NCBI RefSeq assembly: GCF_903944925.1
Contig: NZ_CAJATU010000063.1
Span: 124,001-188,000 of the forward strand
DNA: 64,000 bases
From: an uncultured Rhodopila sp.
GTDB lineage: Bacteria > Pseudomonadota > Alphaproteobacteria > Acetobacterales > Acetobacteraceae
Direction: 5' to 3'
The position numbers and the translations under genes were made by a program. Numbering within the stretch: position 1 is the stretch's first letter; each line of letters starts with the position of its first letter. The notes beneath the pieces were generated by a model that saw nothing but the letters and a program-made list of their open reading frames with translations, made no database searches and had not been told where the DNA came from. Below are positions 51,789 to 60,624 of this stretch, one piece after another.

Positions 51789-51863
51789 TGGTAGCGGCGG
51801 ACGGATTTGAACCGCCGACCAAGGGATTATGATTCCCCTGCTCTACCGCTGAGCTACGCCGCC
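51789..51863 (-). tRNA. tRNA-Met (CAT), elongator type
   Basis: 75 bases including an encoded CCA. The acceptor stem pairs GGCGGCG with CGCCGCT, with G1:U72 wobble as in alphaproteobacterial elongator tRNA-Met. The D arm has GCTCAGCGGTAGAGC, the anticodon loop ATCATAA carries CAT, and the T arm has GGCGGTTCAAATCCGTC. Initiator tRNA is unlikely, as the three G:C pairs of its anticodon stem are not present. tRNA-Ile2 (CAT) is less likely from the acceptor stem. Confidence 0.95.
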
Positions 51864-51905
51864 ATCCAACGGGAGGCGGCGGAATACGCGTCCCGCCGCC
51901 GCGCG

Positions 51906-52694
51906 TCAACCATTTCGCACCAGCGTCTGCACCGCCAGCAGCCGGACCAGCGTGCCATCGTCCGCCTGGCCCGTCACCGCCTCCGGCCGCCAGTGCCGCT
52001 GGAACGCCCGCAGCACCGCGGACAGCGCCGGATCGAGCGCCCCCTCCAGGCCCACCCGATAGCCGATCTCCGCCAGCGCGACGCGCACCGGGCGCAGGCT
52101 GGCAGCGTCCCGGACCGCGCCCGTTGTCCCCAGATCCGGCGCATCCTCCGGCCACAGGCCCACACCATTCTCCGCCAGGGCGCGCCAATCGAATCGCTCC
52201 CCCGGGTCCTGCTTGCGGTCGGGCGCCACATCGCTATGGCCGATGACATTGCGCGCCGGGATCGGATGGCGCGACAGGATGAGCAGGCACAGGTCGCAGA
52301 CCGCGGCGAGTTGCAGCACCGGAAAGTCCCGGTAGCCCCATTCATGCCCGGGATTGACGATCTCGATGCCGATAGAGCGGCCATTCAGCGCTGCATGCCC
52401 GCGCCAATGCGATACCCCGGCGTGCCACGCGCGCCGCTCCTCCGGCACCAGGCGGGTCACCGCCCCGTCCTCATCTACCACGTAGTGCGACGACACCGCA
52501 GCCGCCGGATCGCGTAGCCGCTCGATCGCCTCACACGCGGTCTTCATGCCGGTGTAGTGCAGGATCAGCATGTCCACCGGACCCGCCCGCTCGTCATGGT
52601 TCGGGCTGGGCAGATCCCGTATCGGCAGGGCAGGGGCGTCGGGCCGGGCCGCAACCGGGATCGCCCGCAGCCAGGGCGGCGGGGGCTTGGTCAC
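51906..52694 (-). CDS. AmpD-like N-acetylmuramoyl-L-alanine amidase with peptidoglycan-binding tail
   Basis: A 262-residue amidase, GTG start overlapping the DnaJ-like gene stop. The amidase_2 fold has the zinc ligands in MLILHYTGMKTACEA (His), WHAGVSHWRG (His) and VIGHSDVAPDRKQDPG (His, Asp). Residues 195-262 look like a peptidoglycan-binding helical domain (LSAVLRAFQRHWRPEAVTGQ). There is no signal peptide, which suits cytoplasmic recycling of anhydromuropeptides. Confidence 0.9.
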   Translation of the reverse strand: MTKPPPPWLRAIPVAARPDAPALPIRDLPSPNHDERAGPVDMLILHYTGMKTACEAIERLRDPAAAVSSHYVVDEDGAVTRLVPEERRAWHAGVSHWRGHAALNGRSIGIEIVNPGHEWGYRDFPVLQLAAVCDLCLLILSRHPIPARNVIGHSDVAPDRKQDPGERFDWRALAENGVGLWPEDAPDLGTTGAVRDAASLRPVRVALAEIGYRVGLEGALDPALSAVLRAFQRHWRPEAVTGQADDGTLVRLLAVQTLVRNG

Positions 52695-53494
52695 AGTCCG
52701 CGTTCCCGCTTGATGCGGTCCCAGGCGGCATTGATCCGCGCCACCTTGTCGCTGGCGCGGGCGACGAAGTCCGCCGGCACGCCGCGCGCGGCAAGTGTGT
52801 CGGGATGGTTTTCCCGCATCAGACGCTTCCAGGTGGCGCGCAATTCCTCGCCGCTGGTGGAGCGGGGAACCCCGAGTTCGAGATACGGGTCGGTTTCGTC
52901 CACCGGAGTCGGCCGCCGCGGCGTTTCGCCGAAGGCACGCTCCCACGCGATCTGGTCCAGCGCCATGCGGCGGTGAACGCGGTGCAGGAACTCCTGCTCC
53001 CGCAGGTTCAGCGGCCCGTCGGCGCGGGCGATCGCGAACAGCGATCCCAGCACCTGTTCCAGCACGATGCGATTGTCCGCGAATGAGTCCGCCAGTTGCG
53101 CGGCATAGGGTTCGAACGAGTCGGTGCTGTCGCGCGCCTGGTCGAACAGCCGGGCGATGCCGCGGGCGGAGGCCGGCGGGACGCGGAAATTGCGCTTGAA
53201 GGCGTCGATCTCGGCCCGCGTCACCGGGCCATCCACCTTGCACAGCTTGGCCGCCAGCACCGTGACGGTGATGGCGAAGACCTCCTGCCGCCGCCCGAGC
53301 AAGCCGGCCAGCCGGGCCGGATTGAACGCGGCGCCATTGCCGCCGAAGCTGCGGCCGCCGTTGAAGCTGCTCCGGACGGAGTGCACCGAGCCGGAATCCG
53401 CCGCATGGCCTATAGCTGCCCCGATGACGAGGCCGTACGGGCCGCCGACGAGGAAACCGGCGGTCCCGCCGATAATCTTACCCCAATAACTCAT
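52691..53494 (-). CDS. DjlA-like co-chaperone: TerB domain plus DnaJ domain
   Basis: A 267-residue protein. MSYWGKIIGGTAGFLVGGPY is a glycine-rich membrane helix. Residues 70-180 are a TerB-like helical domain (FAITVTVLAAKLCKVDGPVT, LGSLFAIARADGPLNLREQE). The J-domain at the C-terminus has DPYLELGVPRSTSGEELRAT and the key RENHPDTLAARG (HPD) that stimulates DnaK. This order matches DjlA. It overlaps the amidase by four bases (GTGA). Confidence 0.9.
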   Translation of the reverse strand: MSYWGKIIGGTAGFLVGGPYGLVIGAAIGHAADSGSVHSVRSSFNGGRSFGGNGAAFNPARLAGLLGRRQEVFAITVTVLAAKLCKVDGPVTRAEIDAFKRNFRVPPASARGIARLFDQARDSTDSFEPYAAQLADSFADNRIVLEQVLGSLFAIARADGPLNLREQEFLHRVHRRMALDQIAWERAFGETPRRPTPVDETDPYLELGVPRSTSGEELRATWKRLMRENHPDTLAARGVPADFVARASDKVARINAAWDRIKRERGL

Positions 53495-53629
53495 GGGTTC
53501 ACGTTACCATGGCGATACCGGCGACGGCAAAGCACGAACGGTGGAAACGAAATCGCGGTTCCGTTCCCGCCCGTTGCGCGCCACGGGCACGGGTTCTAGC
53601 CTGAAGCGGCAGTGACGGAGGCCTGATTG

Positions 53630-54430
53630 ATGAACGCCATCCTCAAACGGCACGGCAACGCGGGCCAGCGGGAGCGACTGCGCATTCGCGCCGGCGGCTT
53701 CACCGGTCCGACCTCCGGCCTCGCGCCGGGGCATGTGCAGGCGAACCTGGTCATCCTGCCGCGCGACCTCGCGCATGACTTCCTGCGTTTTGCGCAGGCC
53801 AACCCGAAGCCGTGCCCGCTGCTGGCGGTGTCGGAGGCGGGCGATCCGCGCTTTCCGACGCTCGGCGAGGATCTCGATATCCGCACCGACCTGCCGCGCT
53901 ACCGGGTGTGGCGGGACGGCGAACTGGTCTCGGAACCGGTCGATGTCCAGGACATCTGGCGCGACGATCTGGTCAGCTTCGCCATCGGCTGCTCGTTCTC
54001 GTTCGAGGAAGCGCTGATCGAGGATGGCATCGAGGTCCGGCATGTCACCCTCGGGTCGAACGTGCCGATGTACCGGACGAACATCCCCTGCGTCTCGGCG
54101 GGCGTATTCAACGGGCCGCTGGTGGTATCGATGCGGCCGATGAAGCCGGCGGATGCGATCCGGGCGGTGCAGATCACCTCGCGCTTTCCCTCTGTGCACG
54201 GCGCGCCGGTGCATCTCGGCTTCCCGGAAGCCATCGGCATCGCGGATATCGGCAAACCCGACTACGGCGATGCCGTGCCCATCGGCGCGGGCGAGATGCC
54301 GGTGTTCTGGGCCTGCGGCGTCACGCCGCAGGCGGTGATCGCCCGGGTGCGGCCGGCGTTCTGCATCACCCACGCGCCGGGCAGCATGCTGGTAACCGAT
54401 CTGCGCAACACCTCGCTGTCGGCGCTTTAG
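53630..54430 (+). CDS. DUF1445 (YcsI/UPF0317) hydro-lyase-like protein, D-glutamate cyclase N-terminal-like
   Basis: A 266-residue cytoplasmic protein. GGAGG eight bases before the ATG at 53630 supports the start ([14 protein letters not shown]). Conserved blocks: [84 protein letters not shown] and [15 protein letters not shown]. This is the YcsI family. In animal D-glutamate cyclase this domain comes before a DUF4392 domain; here the next gene, nine bases on, encodes just that second domain. Confidence 0.92.
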   Translation: MNAILKRHGNAGQRERLRIRAGGFTGPTSGLAPGHVQANLVILPRDLAHDFLRFAQANPKPCPLLAVSEAGDPRFPTLGEDLDIRTDLPRYRVWRDGELVSEPVDVQDIWRDDLVSFAIGCSFSFEEALIEDGIEVRHVTLGSNVPMYRTNIPCVSAGVFNGPLVVSMRPMKPADAIRAVQITSRFPSVHGAPVHLGFPEAIGIADIGKPDYGDAVPIGAGEMPVFWACGVTPQAVIARVRPAFCITHAPGSMLVTDLRNTSLSAL

Positions 54431-54439
54431 ATCCCGGGG

Positions 54440-55324
54440 ATGCGAGCGCTGATTGACCGGATCGAGGCGGTGATTCAGCGCGACGTCGGGCGGGGGATGG
54501 AGGCCGTCTTCCAGGCGGCGCGCGGCGGGCTGCACGGCGCGGTCCAGGCCCTGGCAGACCATCATGCACCCCGCATCGGCCTGATCACCGGATTTTTCGT
54601 GCCGGGCGGCGATCCCCCCGCGGCGGAGACGGATGGTCCGGCGGGGGCGGCGCTGCTGGCTTTCGGATTTCTCGGCGCCGGGCTGGACTGCCGCCTGGCC
54701 ACCGATACCGGGTGCGCATCCGCCTGCCGGGCCGCACTGGCTCGGGTCGGGGCTGGCGCGGTGCCGATCGACCACGTCGCGCCGGATGAGGAGGTCGATG
54801 GGCTGGTGGATCGCTGGCGGGCGGCCGGGATCGATTGGGTGATCGCCATCGAGCGCTGCGGCCCGTCCGCCGATGGCCGCGCCCGCAACATGCGCGGTGG
54901 GGACATTTCCGCCCATGCCGCGCCGCTGGACCGCCTGTTCAGCGCCGAACCCTGGCGCACCATCGCCATCGGCGACGGCGGCAACGAGATCGGCATGGGC
55001 TGCGTACCGCGGGCACTGATCGCCAAGCATGTGCCGCTGGGGGAGCTGAACGGCTGCGTTGTGCCGGCGGATTTTCTGATCGCCGCGGGGGTCTCGCACT
55101 GGGGGGCCTACGCGATGCTGGCGGCGCTGGCGCTGCTGCGGCCGGATTGGGCGGCGGCGCTGCGGGCCGGCCTGGACCCGGTGCTGGACCGGGCGGTGGT
55201 CGAAGCGATGGTGCGGCTCGGCCCGGCGGTGGACGGGGTAACGCGGCGGCGCGAGCAGACCATCGATGCGCTGGCGATGGAGGTGCACCACGGTGTGATG
55301 GCGGCGGTGCGGGCCGTATGTTGA
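54440..55324 (+). CDS. DUF4392 protein, D-glutamate cyclase C-terminal-like
   Basis: A 294-residue protein. PRIGLITGFFVPGGDPPAAE is the family opening; TDGPAGAALLAFGF and WVIAIERCGPSADGRARNMR follow. TIAIGDGGNEIGMGC carries the conserved GDGGNE(I/L)G(M) motif of DUF4392. The family gives the C-terminal half of mitochondrial D-glutamate cyclase, which turns D-glutamate into 5-oxo-D-proline. It follows the DUF1445 gene by nine bases, so both should be made together. That the pair acts as a two-subunit cyclase is inference. Confidence 0.88.
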   Translation: MRALIDRIEAVIQRDVGRGMEAVFQAARGGLHGAVQALADHHAPRIGLITGFFVPGGDPPAAETDGPAGAALLAFGFLGAGLDCRLATDTGCASACRAALARVGAGAVPIDHVAPDEEVDGLVDRWRAAGIDWVIAIERCGPSADGRARNMRGGDISAHAAPLDRLFSAEPWRTIAIGDGGNEIGMGCVPRALIAKHVPLGELNGCVVPADFLIAAGVSHWGAYAMLAALALLRPDWAAALRAGLDPVLDRAVVEAMVRLGPAVDGVTRRREQTIDALAMEVHHGVMAAVRAVC

Positions 55325-55356
55325 TGCTGTGTCAGGACCCGCGGTGATCGAGCTAC

Positions 55357-56280
55357 CTACGCGCGTGCCTGGAACGGCCGTCCCAGCATCGCCGGACGGT
55401 GCAGCCGGATCAACCGCCGATCGCGGGAGATCAGCACAAGAACGACCACGGTGCCGATATAGGGCAGGGCGGACAGCAGCGCCGACGGCACCGCCACGCC
55501 CAGCGCCTGCACATACAGAGAGAGATACATCAGTGCGCCGAAGAACCACGCCCCGATCAGCAGCCACAATGGCCGCCATGCGGCGAACGTAACCAGCGCC
55601 ACCGCCACCCAGCCGCGCCCGGCGGTCATGTCCTGCGCCCAGAGCGGCGTATAGGCAAGCGACATATACGCCCCCGCCAACCCCGCGAGCGCCCCGCCAA
55701 ACGCCACCGCGCCATACCTGATCGGCACCACCGCATAGCCCAGCGCATGCGCCGCATCGTGGGAATCCCCGACCGCCCGCAGGATCAGCCCGAGATGCGT
55801 GGACCGGATGCACCACGCCACCACGCCCAGAATTGCAAACGACAGGTAAACCAGGATGTCGTGCCCGAAAACCACCGGCCCCAGCACGGGAATATCGGTC
55901 AGGAACGGAATATGCAGCTTCGGCAATGTTGGTGCCGGGATGCCGACATAGCCCGCGCCGAGCAGAGCGCTGAAGCCCCGGCCGAAGATTGTCAACGCCA
56001 GTCCCGTGGCCGTCTGGTTCGCCTGCAACGTCAGCGAAACGAGCGCGAACAGCAAGGCCAAGGCCGTTCCCGCCAGCAACGCCGCCAGCACCCCCAGCGT
56101 CGTTACGCCCGTTTCGTTCGCGGTTGCGAAGCCGGCGATGGCGCCCGCCAGCATCATCCCCTCGACCCCGAGGTTCAACACACCGACTTTCTCCACCACC
56201 AGTTCGCCGGTCGCCGCCAGCAGCAGCGGCGTGGCGGCGGCGACGGTGCTGACGAGGAACGCAACCGCCAATTCGGTCAT
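55357..56280 (-). CDS. BMP-type ABC importer, membrane subunit 2 (YufQ-like)
   Basis: A 307-residue permease with about eight helices. It opens VAFLVSTVAAATPLLLAATG, then VEKVGVLNLGVEGMMLAGAI, the signature of permeases that serve BMP-family receptors. LQANQTATGLALTIFGRGFS and ILRAVGDSHDAAHALGYAV follow. It is the last gene of a four-gene importer operon and overlaps its partner permease by one base. Confidence 0.9.
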   Translation of the reverse strand: MTELAVAFLVSTVAAATPLLLAATGELVVEKVGVLNLGVEGMMLAGAIAGFATANETGVTTLGVLAALLAGTALALLFALVSLTLQANQTATGLALTIFGRGFSALLGAGYVGIPAPTLPKLHIPFLTDIPVLGPVVFGHDILVYLSFAILGVVAWCIRSTHLGLILRAVGDSHDAAHALGYAVVPIRYGAVAFGGALAGLAGAYMSLAYTPLWAQDMTAGRGWVAVALVTFAAWRPLWLLIGAWFFGALMYLSLYVQALGVAVPSALLSALPYIGTVVVLVLISRDRRLIRLHRPAMLGRPFQARA

Positions 56281-57353
56281 CAGGCAGCCTTCGGTTTGTT
56301 CAGAACCCAGCGGATTCGGTTCAGCAGCAGAATGTCGCAGCCCAGCAGGTAGAACAGCAGGATGCCCTGGAATATTCCGGTAACCGCATTAGGCAGCCCC
56401 AGGTTGATCTGCGCCGCGTCGCCGCCGAGATAGGTCAGCGCCAGTAGCAGTCCCGCCGGGATCACGCCGATCGGATTGAGCCGCCCAAGAAACGCCACGA
56501 TGATGGCGGTGAAGCCGTAGCCGGGGGAAAGCGTCGTGGTCAGTTGGCCCAGCGTTCCGGTCGCCTCCAGCACGCCGGCCAGCCCGGCCAGGCCACCGCT
56601 GATCAGCATCGCCACCCAGACCAGGCGATTCTCGCTGAACCCGGCGAACCGTGCCGCTCGGGTCGCCTGGCCGAGCACGCGGAACTGAAAGCCCAGCAGG
56701 GATTTCTCCAGCATCACCCACACGGCAATCGCGATCAGCGGGGCGAGCAGGACGCCGATATGAACATTGCTGTCCTCGATCAGCCGGGGCGCCAATGCTG
56801 TGTCGGAGAACAACGCGGTTTGCGGGAAGCCGAAGCCCTCCGGGTCTCGCCACGGCCCGGTAACGAGGTATACCAGCAGATACTGGCAGATGTAGGCGAA
56901 CATCAGGCTGGTGAGGATTTCGTTGGCGTTGAAGCGGATGCGCAACCAGGCTACCAGCCCGCCATTGATCATGCCGCCGATAAAGCCCCCGGCGACGATG
57001 GCAGGGAACAGCGCCCGGGAGGGCGCGTCGGGAAACGCCAGCGCGATGCCGCCGCCGCAAATCGCACCGAGGGTGAACTGGCCGTCGGTGCCGATGTTCC
57101 AGACGTTCGCCCGGTAGGCCAGCGACAGCCCGACGCCCATCATGATCAGCGGCGCGGCCTTAACCGCCAGGGCCTGGAACCCGTCCTGTTGAAGCAATGG
57201 TGTGACCAGGAATGTGTAGACGGTCAAGCCGGGCGGCCGCCCCATCGCGGCAAAGATCAGCCCTGATGTCGCCCCGGTCAATACCAATGCCAGTATGGGC
57301 GCCGCATAGCGCCAGAATTTGGATTCGTAGCCGCGGGCTTCGATCTTAAGCAT
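56280..57353 (-). CDS. BMP-type ABC importer, membrane subunit 1 (YufP-like)
   Basis: A 357-residue permease. Blocks are PLLQQDGFQALAVKAAPLIM, VGLSLAYRANVWNIGTDGQF, FNANEILTSLMFAYICQYLL and VLGQATRAARFAGFSENRLV. These are shared by nucleoside importers of the NupP type. It overlaps the ATPase gene by eight bases. Confidence 0.9.
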   Translation of the reverse strand: MLKIEARGYESKFWRYAAPILALVLTGATSGLIFAAMGRPPGLTVYTFLVTPLLQQDGFQALAVKAAPLIMMGVGLSLAYRANVWNIGTDGQFTLGAICGGGIALAFPDAPSRALFPAIVAGGFIGGMINGGLVAWLRIRFNANEILTSLMFAYICQYLLVYLVTGPWRDPEGFGFPQTALFSDTALAPRLIEDSNVHIGVLLAPLIAIAVWVMLEKSLLGFQFRVLGQATRAARFAGFSENRLVWVAMLISGGLAGLAGVLEATGTLGQLTTTLSPGYGFTAIIVAFLGRLNPIGVIPAGLLLALTYLGGDAAQINLGLPNAVTGIFQGILLFYLLGCDILLLNRIRWVLNKPKAA

Positions 57354-58902
57354 GGGCGACCGCCGAATCCGCCACCATGTCCTCGGACGTGCCGCCCATC
57401 AGCCGGCCGATGGACTCCACCGTGGCGGACCGCGTCGCCACCGGTTCCGACACCCGCCCGCCGGCGATCACGGCAATGCGGTCCGCCAGCACAAAGATCT
57501 CGTCCAGATCCTGTGAAATGATCATCACCGCGGCACCACCTTGCGCCAGCGCCATGATCGCCTCGTGGATCGCCAAGGCCGCACCGGCATCGACGCCCCA
57601 TGTCGGCTGGTTGATCACCAGCACGCCGGGATCCTGCAAAACCTCGCGGCCGACAAGGAATTTCTGCAAATTTCCGCCGGACAAAGACCGGGCCTCCGCC
57701 CGCGGGCCCGTGGTGCGCACGTCGAAGCGCTTGATGATGTCATCCGCAAAGGCCAAGGTTCGCTTCTTGTCGATCACCCCGAAGCGCACCAGCGCGCCGC
57801 GCAGATACCCCGACAGGAACGCGTTGTCCGCCAAACTCATGGTCGTCACCGCGCCATGCCCGTTGCGTTCCTCCGGCACGAAGCAGCCGCGGATGCGGCG
57901 GCGTTCGGCCGGACCCATGTGCCCGGCCGCGACACCGTCGATCAGCACGCTCTCCGGCTTGCCGGCGGGGATTTCGCCCGACAGCCCGTCTATCAGCTCG
58001 CTCTGCCCGTTCCCGGCGATGCCGGCGATCCCCAGGATTTCCCCACCGGCGATCGACAGCGAAATGTCTTTCAGACTGGTTCCGAACTGGTTGTGCGATC
58101 TTATCGTCAGGCGATCAAGCACAAGCCGCGCCGGCGCATTGCCCGAAACCAACGGCCGAGGCGTCGGCAAGCGCAGATCCATGTTGATCATGATCTCCGC
58201 CAGTTGCTTGACCGTCTTCCCCGCCGGAGCGCAGCGCGCAACGTTCCGGCCCAGCCGCATGATCGTCGCCGCCGAACACAGTGCGCGCACTTCCTCCAGC
58301 TTGTGACTGATATACAGGATCGAGCAGCCCTCCGACGCCAGCCGGCGCAGGGTTACGAACAGCTTCTGCACCTCGCTCGGCGTCAGCACCGATGTCGGCT
58401 CGTCCATGATCAGCAGCTTCGGATTTTGCAGCAGGCAACGCACGATTTCGATTCGCTGGCGTTCCCCCACGGACAGGTCATGCACGACGCGATCGGGGTC
58501 CAGCGGTAGGCCGTACTCGGTGGAAATCTGCAGGATGCGGCCGCGCAGCCCAACCCGTTCCTTTGCCGTAGCGAGACCGAGGGCGATGTTCTCGGTCACC
58601 GTCAGTGCTTCGAACAGCGAAAAATGCTGGAACACCATGCCGATGCCCAGGCGTTGGGCGGCGCCGGGGGTCGGGATCGAAACCTGCTGTCCCTCCCAGA
58701 CGATCTCGCCGGCATCAGGCTTGACCACGCCGTAGATCATCTTGACCAGCGTGCTTTTGCCGGCGCCGTTTTCGCCCAGCAGGGCGTGGATCTGGTTGCG
58801 CTCGACCGTCAGCGAAACATGATCGTTCGCCAAACAGCCCGGATACTGCTTGGTCATGCCCGTCATCGTCAGCAGCGGGCCGGACGGCGTGGACTCATTC
58901 AT
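57346..58902 (-). CDS. BMP-type ABC importer, double ATPase subunit (YufO-like)
   Basis: A 518-residue protein with two ABC domains. In the first, GENGAGKSTLVKMIYG is the Walker A, LSVGERQRIEIVRCLLQ the signature, LLIMDEPTSVLTPSEV the Walker B. In the second, GIAGNGQSELIDGLSG stands at Walker A and LSGGNLQKFLVGREVL at the signature; the second Walker B (VLVINQPTWGVDAGAA) has Asn-Gln in place of Asp-Glu. That is usual in RbsA/YufO-type ATPases, where the second site is degenerate. Confidence 0.92.
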   Translation of the reverse strand: MNESTPSGPLLTMTGMTKQYPGCLANDHVSLTVERNQIHALLGENGAGKSTLVKMIYGVVKPDAGEIVWEGQQVSIPTPGAAQRLGIGMVFQHFSLFEALTVTENIALGLATAKERVGLRGRILQISTEYGLPLDPDRVVHDLSVGERQRIEIVRCLLQNPKLLIMDEPTSVLTPSEVQKLFVTLRRLASEGCSILYISHKLEEVRALCSAATIMRLGRNVARCAPAGKTVKQLAEIMINMDLRLPTPRPLVSGNAPARLVLDRLTIRSHNQFGTSLKDISLSIAGGEILGIAGIAGNGQSELIDGLSGEIPAGKPESVLIDGVAAGHMGPAERRRIRGCFVPEERNGHGAVTTMSLADNAFLSGYLRGALVRFGVIDKKRTLAFADDIIKRFDVRTTGPRAEARSLSGGNLQKFLVGREVLQDPGVLVINQPTWGVDAGAALAIHEAIMALAQGGAAVMIISQDLDEIFVLADRIAVIAGGRVSEPVATRSATVESIGRLMGGTSEDMVADSAVAHA

Positions 58903-58929
58903 GGCGAAGCTCTCGCGGCAAAGCGGAAT

Positions 58930-60012
58930 TCAGGTCAATTTGCCGTCCACCCCCTGCACCAGCCACTGCATATGCGACAGCGCATCGTCATCCATCGTCG
59001 TCCCCGCCGCAACCTTCACCGCGCCGCTCTGATCCGCGATCGGCCCTACGAAAACCTTGTTCTTGCCCGATTTGATATCGGCAATCGTTGCGGTCCCCAG
59101 CGCCGAGACGTCGTCCGGCATGTTCTCGAACGGCGCCATCGCGAGCATGCCGGTGTCGAAGCCGCCCCAGGTGTCGGTACTCTTCCACGTGCCGTCCAGG
59201 ACGTCGCCGATGCGCTTGATGTAGTAGGGCGCCCAGTTATCGGTGCTGGCGCTAAGCTGAGTGCCCTCGGCGAATTTTGCCATGTCGGTGGACTGGCCGA
59301 AGCCCTTGATGCCGCGGCTGGCAGCGGCCTGCAGCGGCGCGGGGCTATCAGTGTGCTGGGTGATAATGTCGCAGCCCTGGTCCATCAGCGCTTTCGCCGC
59401 GTCGCCCTCCTTCGGCGGATCGTACCACGAATTGATCAGCACCACCTTCATCCGCGCCATCGGGTTGACCGACTGCATACCCAGCATGAAGGCATTGACG
59501 CCCTGGACGACCTCCGGCACCGGCACCGAGCCGACATAACCGGCCAGCCCGGCCTTGCTCAGCTTTCCGGCGATCACGCCCTGCACGTAACGTCCCTGGT
59601 AGAAACGAATATTGTAGTCGGAGATGTTCGTTCCGCGTTTGTAGCCGGTAGCATGCTCATAGAACACCGCCGGATGTTTCCTGGCCGAATTGACCACGTA
59701 GTTCATATAGCCGAACGATGTCGCAAAGATCAGCTTGTGGCCGGAATTAGCAAGGTCGTTCATCACCTTCTCGGAGTCCGGCCCCTCGGCGACGTTCTCC
59801 ACATAGGTGGTCTTGATCTTGTCGCCGTAATGGTCCACCGCCGCCTTGCGGGCGACGTCATGCTGGTAAGTCCAGCCGAAATCGCCGACGGGTCCGAGGT
59901 AGACAAAGCCGACTTTCAACGGGTCCGCGGCAAAGGCGGGGCGAAACAGGGCGGGCGCCGCGGAGGCGACTGCACCGGCGCCGATAATGCGGATGAACTG
60001 ACGTCGTAGCAT
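58930..60012 (-). CDS. BMP-family substrate-binding protein of the importer
   Basis: A 360-residue receptor. GGGAG six bases before ATG 60012 sets the start (MLRRQFIRIIGAGAVASAAP), a signal with an Arg pair and cleavage near AFA. The mature part has VGFVYLGPVGDFGWTYQHDV, LIFATSFGYMNYVVNSARKH, YNIRFYQGRYVQGVIAG and GFDTGMLAMAPFENMPDD. This is the BMP/PnrA fold that binds purine nucleosides in known cases. With the linked deaminase a purine ligand is plausible. Confidence 0.9.
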   Translation of the reverse strand: MLRRQFIRIIGAGAVASAAPALFRPAFAADPLKVGFVYLGPVGDFGWTYQHDVARKAAVDHYGDKIKTTYVENVAEGPDSEKVMNDLANSGHKLIFATSFGYMNYVVNSARKHPAVFYEHATGYKRGTNISDYNIRFYQGRYVQGVIAGKLSKAGLAGYVGSVPVPEVVQGVNAFMLGMQSVNPMARMKVVLINSWYDPPKEGDAAKALMDQGCDIITQHTDSPAPLQAAASRGIKGFGQSTDMAKFAEGTQLSASTDNWAPYYIKRIGDVLDGTWKSTDTWGGFDTGMLAMAPFENMPDDVSALGTATIADIKSGKNKVFVGPIADQSGAVKVAAGTTMDDDALSHMQWLVQGVDGKLT

Positions 60013-60076
60013 AGCGAACTCCCTGGCGCGTTCCTCGTTCCCTTGCATCGATGCAAGCGCCGCGCCATCAAAGCGC

Positions 60077-60550
60077 TTAGTGATTCGAGAAGCCTTTGTG
60101 CACCGCACGGGACTCATCTTCCAGCAGCGGCCCCTCCACCTCGATGACTCGCTGGCCGGCGCCGAGCACTTTGCGGCAGGGCAGGTCCATGGTCAGGTTT
60201 TCCGGATGCGGGCCGATAAGGGCGGCGAGGTCACGCTCCGACAGGCCGTAGACAACGCGGCCGACCCCGGCCCAGTAGGCGGAGCCGGCGCACATCGCGC
60301 AAGGCTCGGCGCTGGCGTACAGGGTGCACGTAGCGAGGAAATCGGCAGCGTAGGCTTGGCTCGCGCGGGTCATGAGGACGCGCTCGGCATGGGCGGTGTG
60401 ATCACCGGAGGCGCCATGGGCATTGCCGGCTTCCATCGGAACGGCACCGTCGGGGCCGACAAGCACCGAGCCGAACCGGTGGTCGCCGGCGGCACGCGCC
60501 GCCCTGGCGATGTCGAGCGTCAGGCGGAGGTAGTCCTCGCGCGTCTTCAC
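60077..60550 (-). CDS. Nucleoside/guanine deaminase-like zinc enzyme
   Basis: A 157-residue deaminase with GTG start. The zinc site is HAERVLMTRAS (HAE, His ligand and catalytic Glu) and SAEPCAMCAGSAYWAGVGRV (PCxxC, two Cys). VVYGLSERDLAALIG follows, as in guanine deaminase-type members. It is upstream of the BMP importer on the same strand (64-base gap), so its likely role is to deaminate imported bases or nucleosides. The exact substrate is not certain. Confidence 0.85.
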   Translation of the reverse strand: MKTREDYLRLTLDIARAARAAGDHRFGSVLVGPDGAVPMEAGNAHGASGDHTAHAERVLMTRASQAYAADFLATCTLYASAEPCAMCAGSAYWAGVGRVVYGLSERDLAALIGPHPENLTMDLPCRKVLGAGQRVIEVEGPLLEDESRAVHKGFSNH

Positions 60551-60624
60551 GCTGCGATCAAACTATGGGCAGGGGCGGACAAAAAACGGGCGTGACGCAG
60601 CATGTCGGCCTCCCTTTGAACCCC

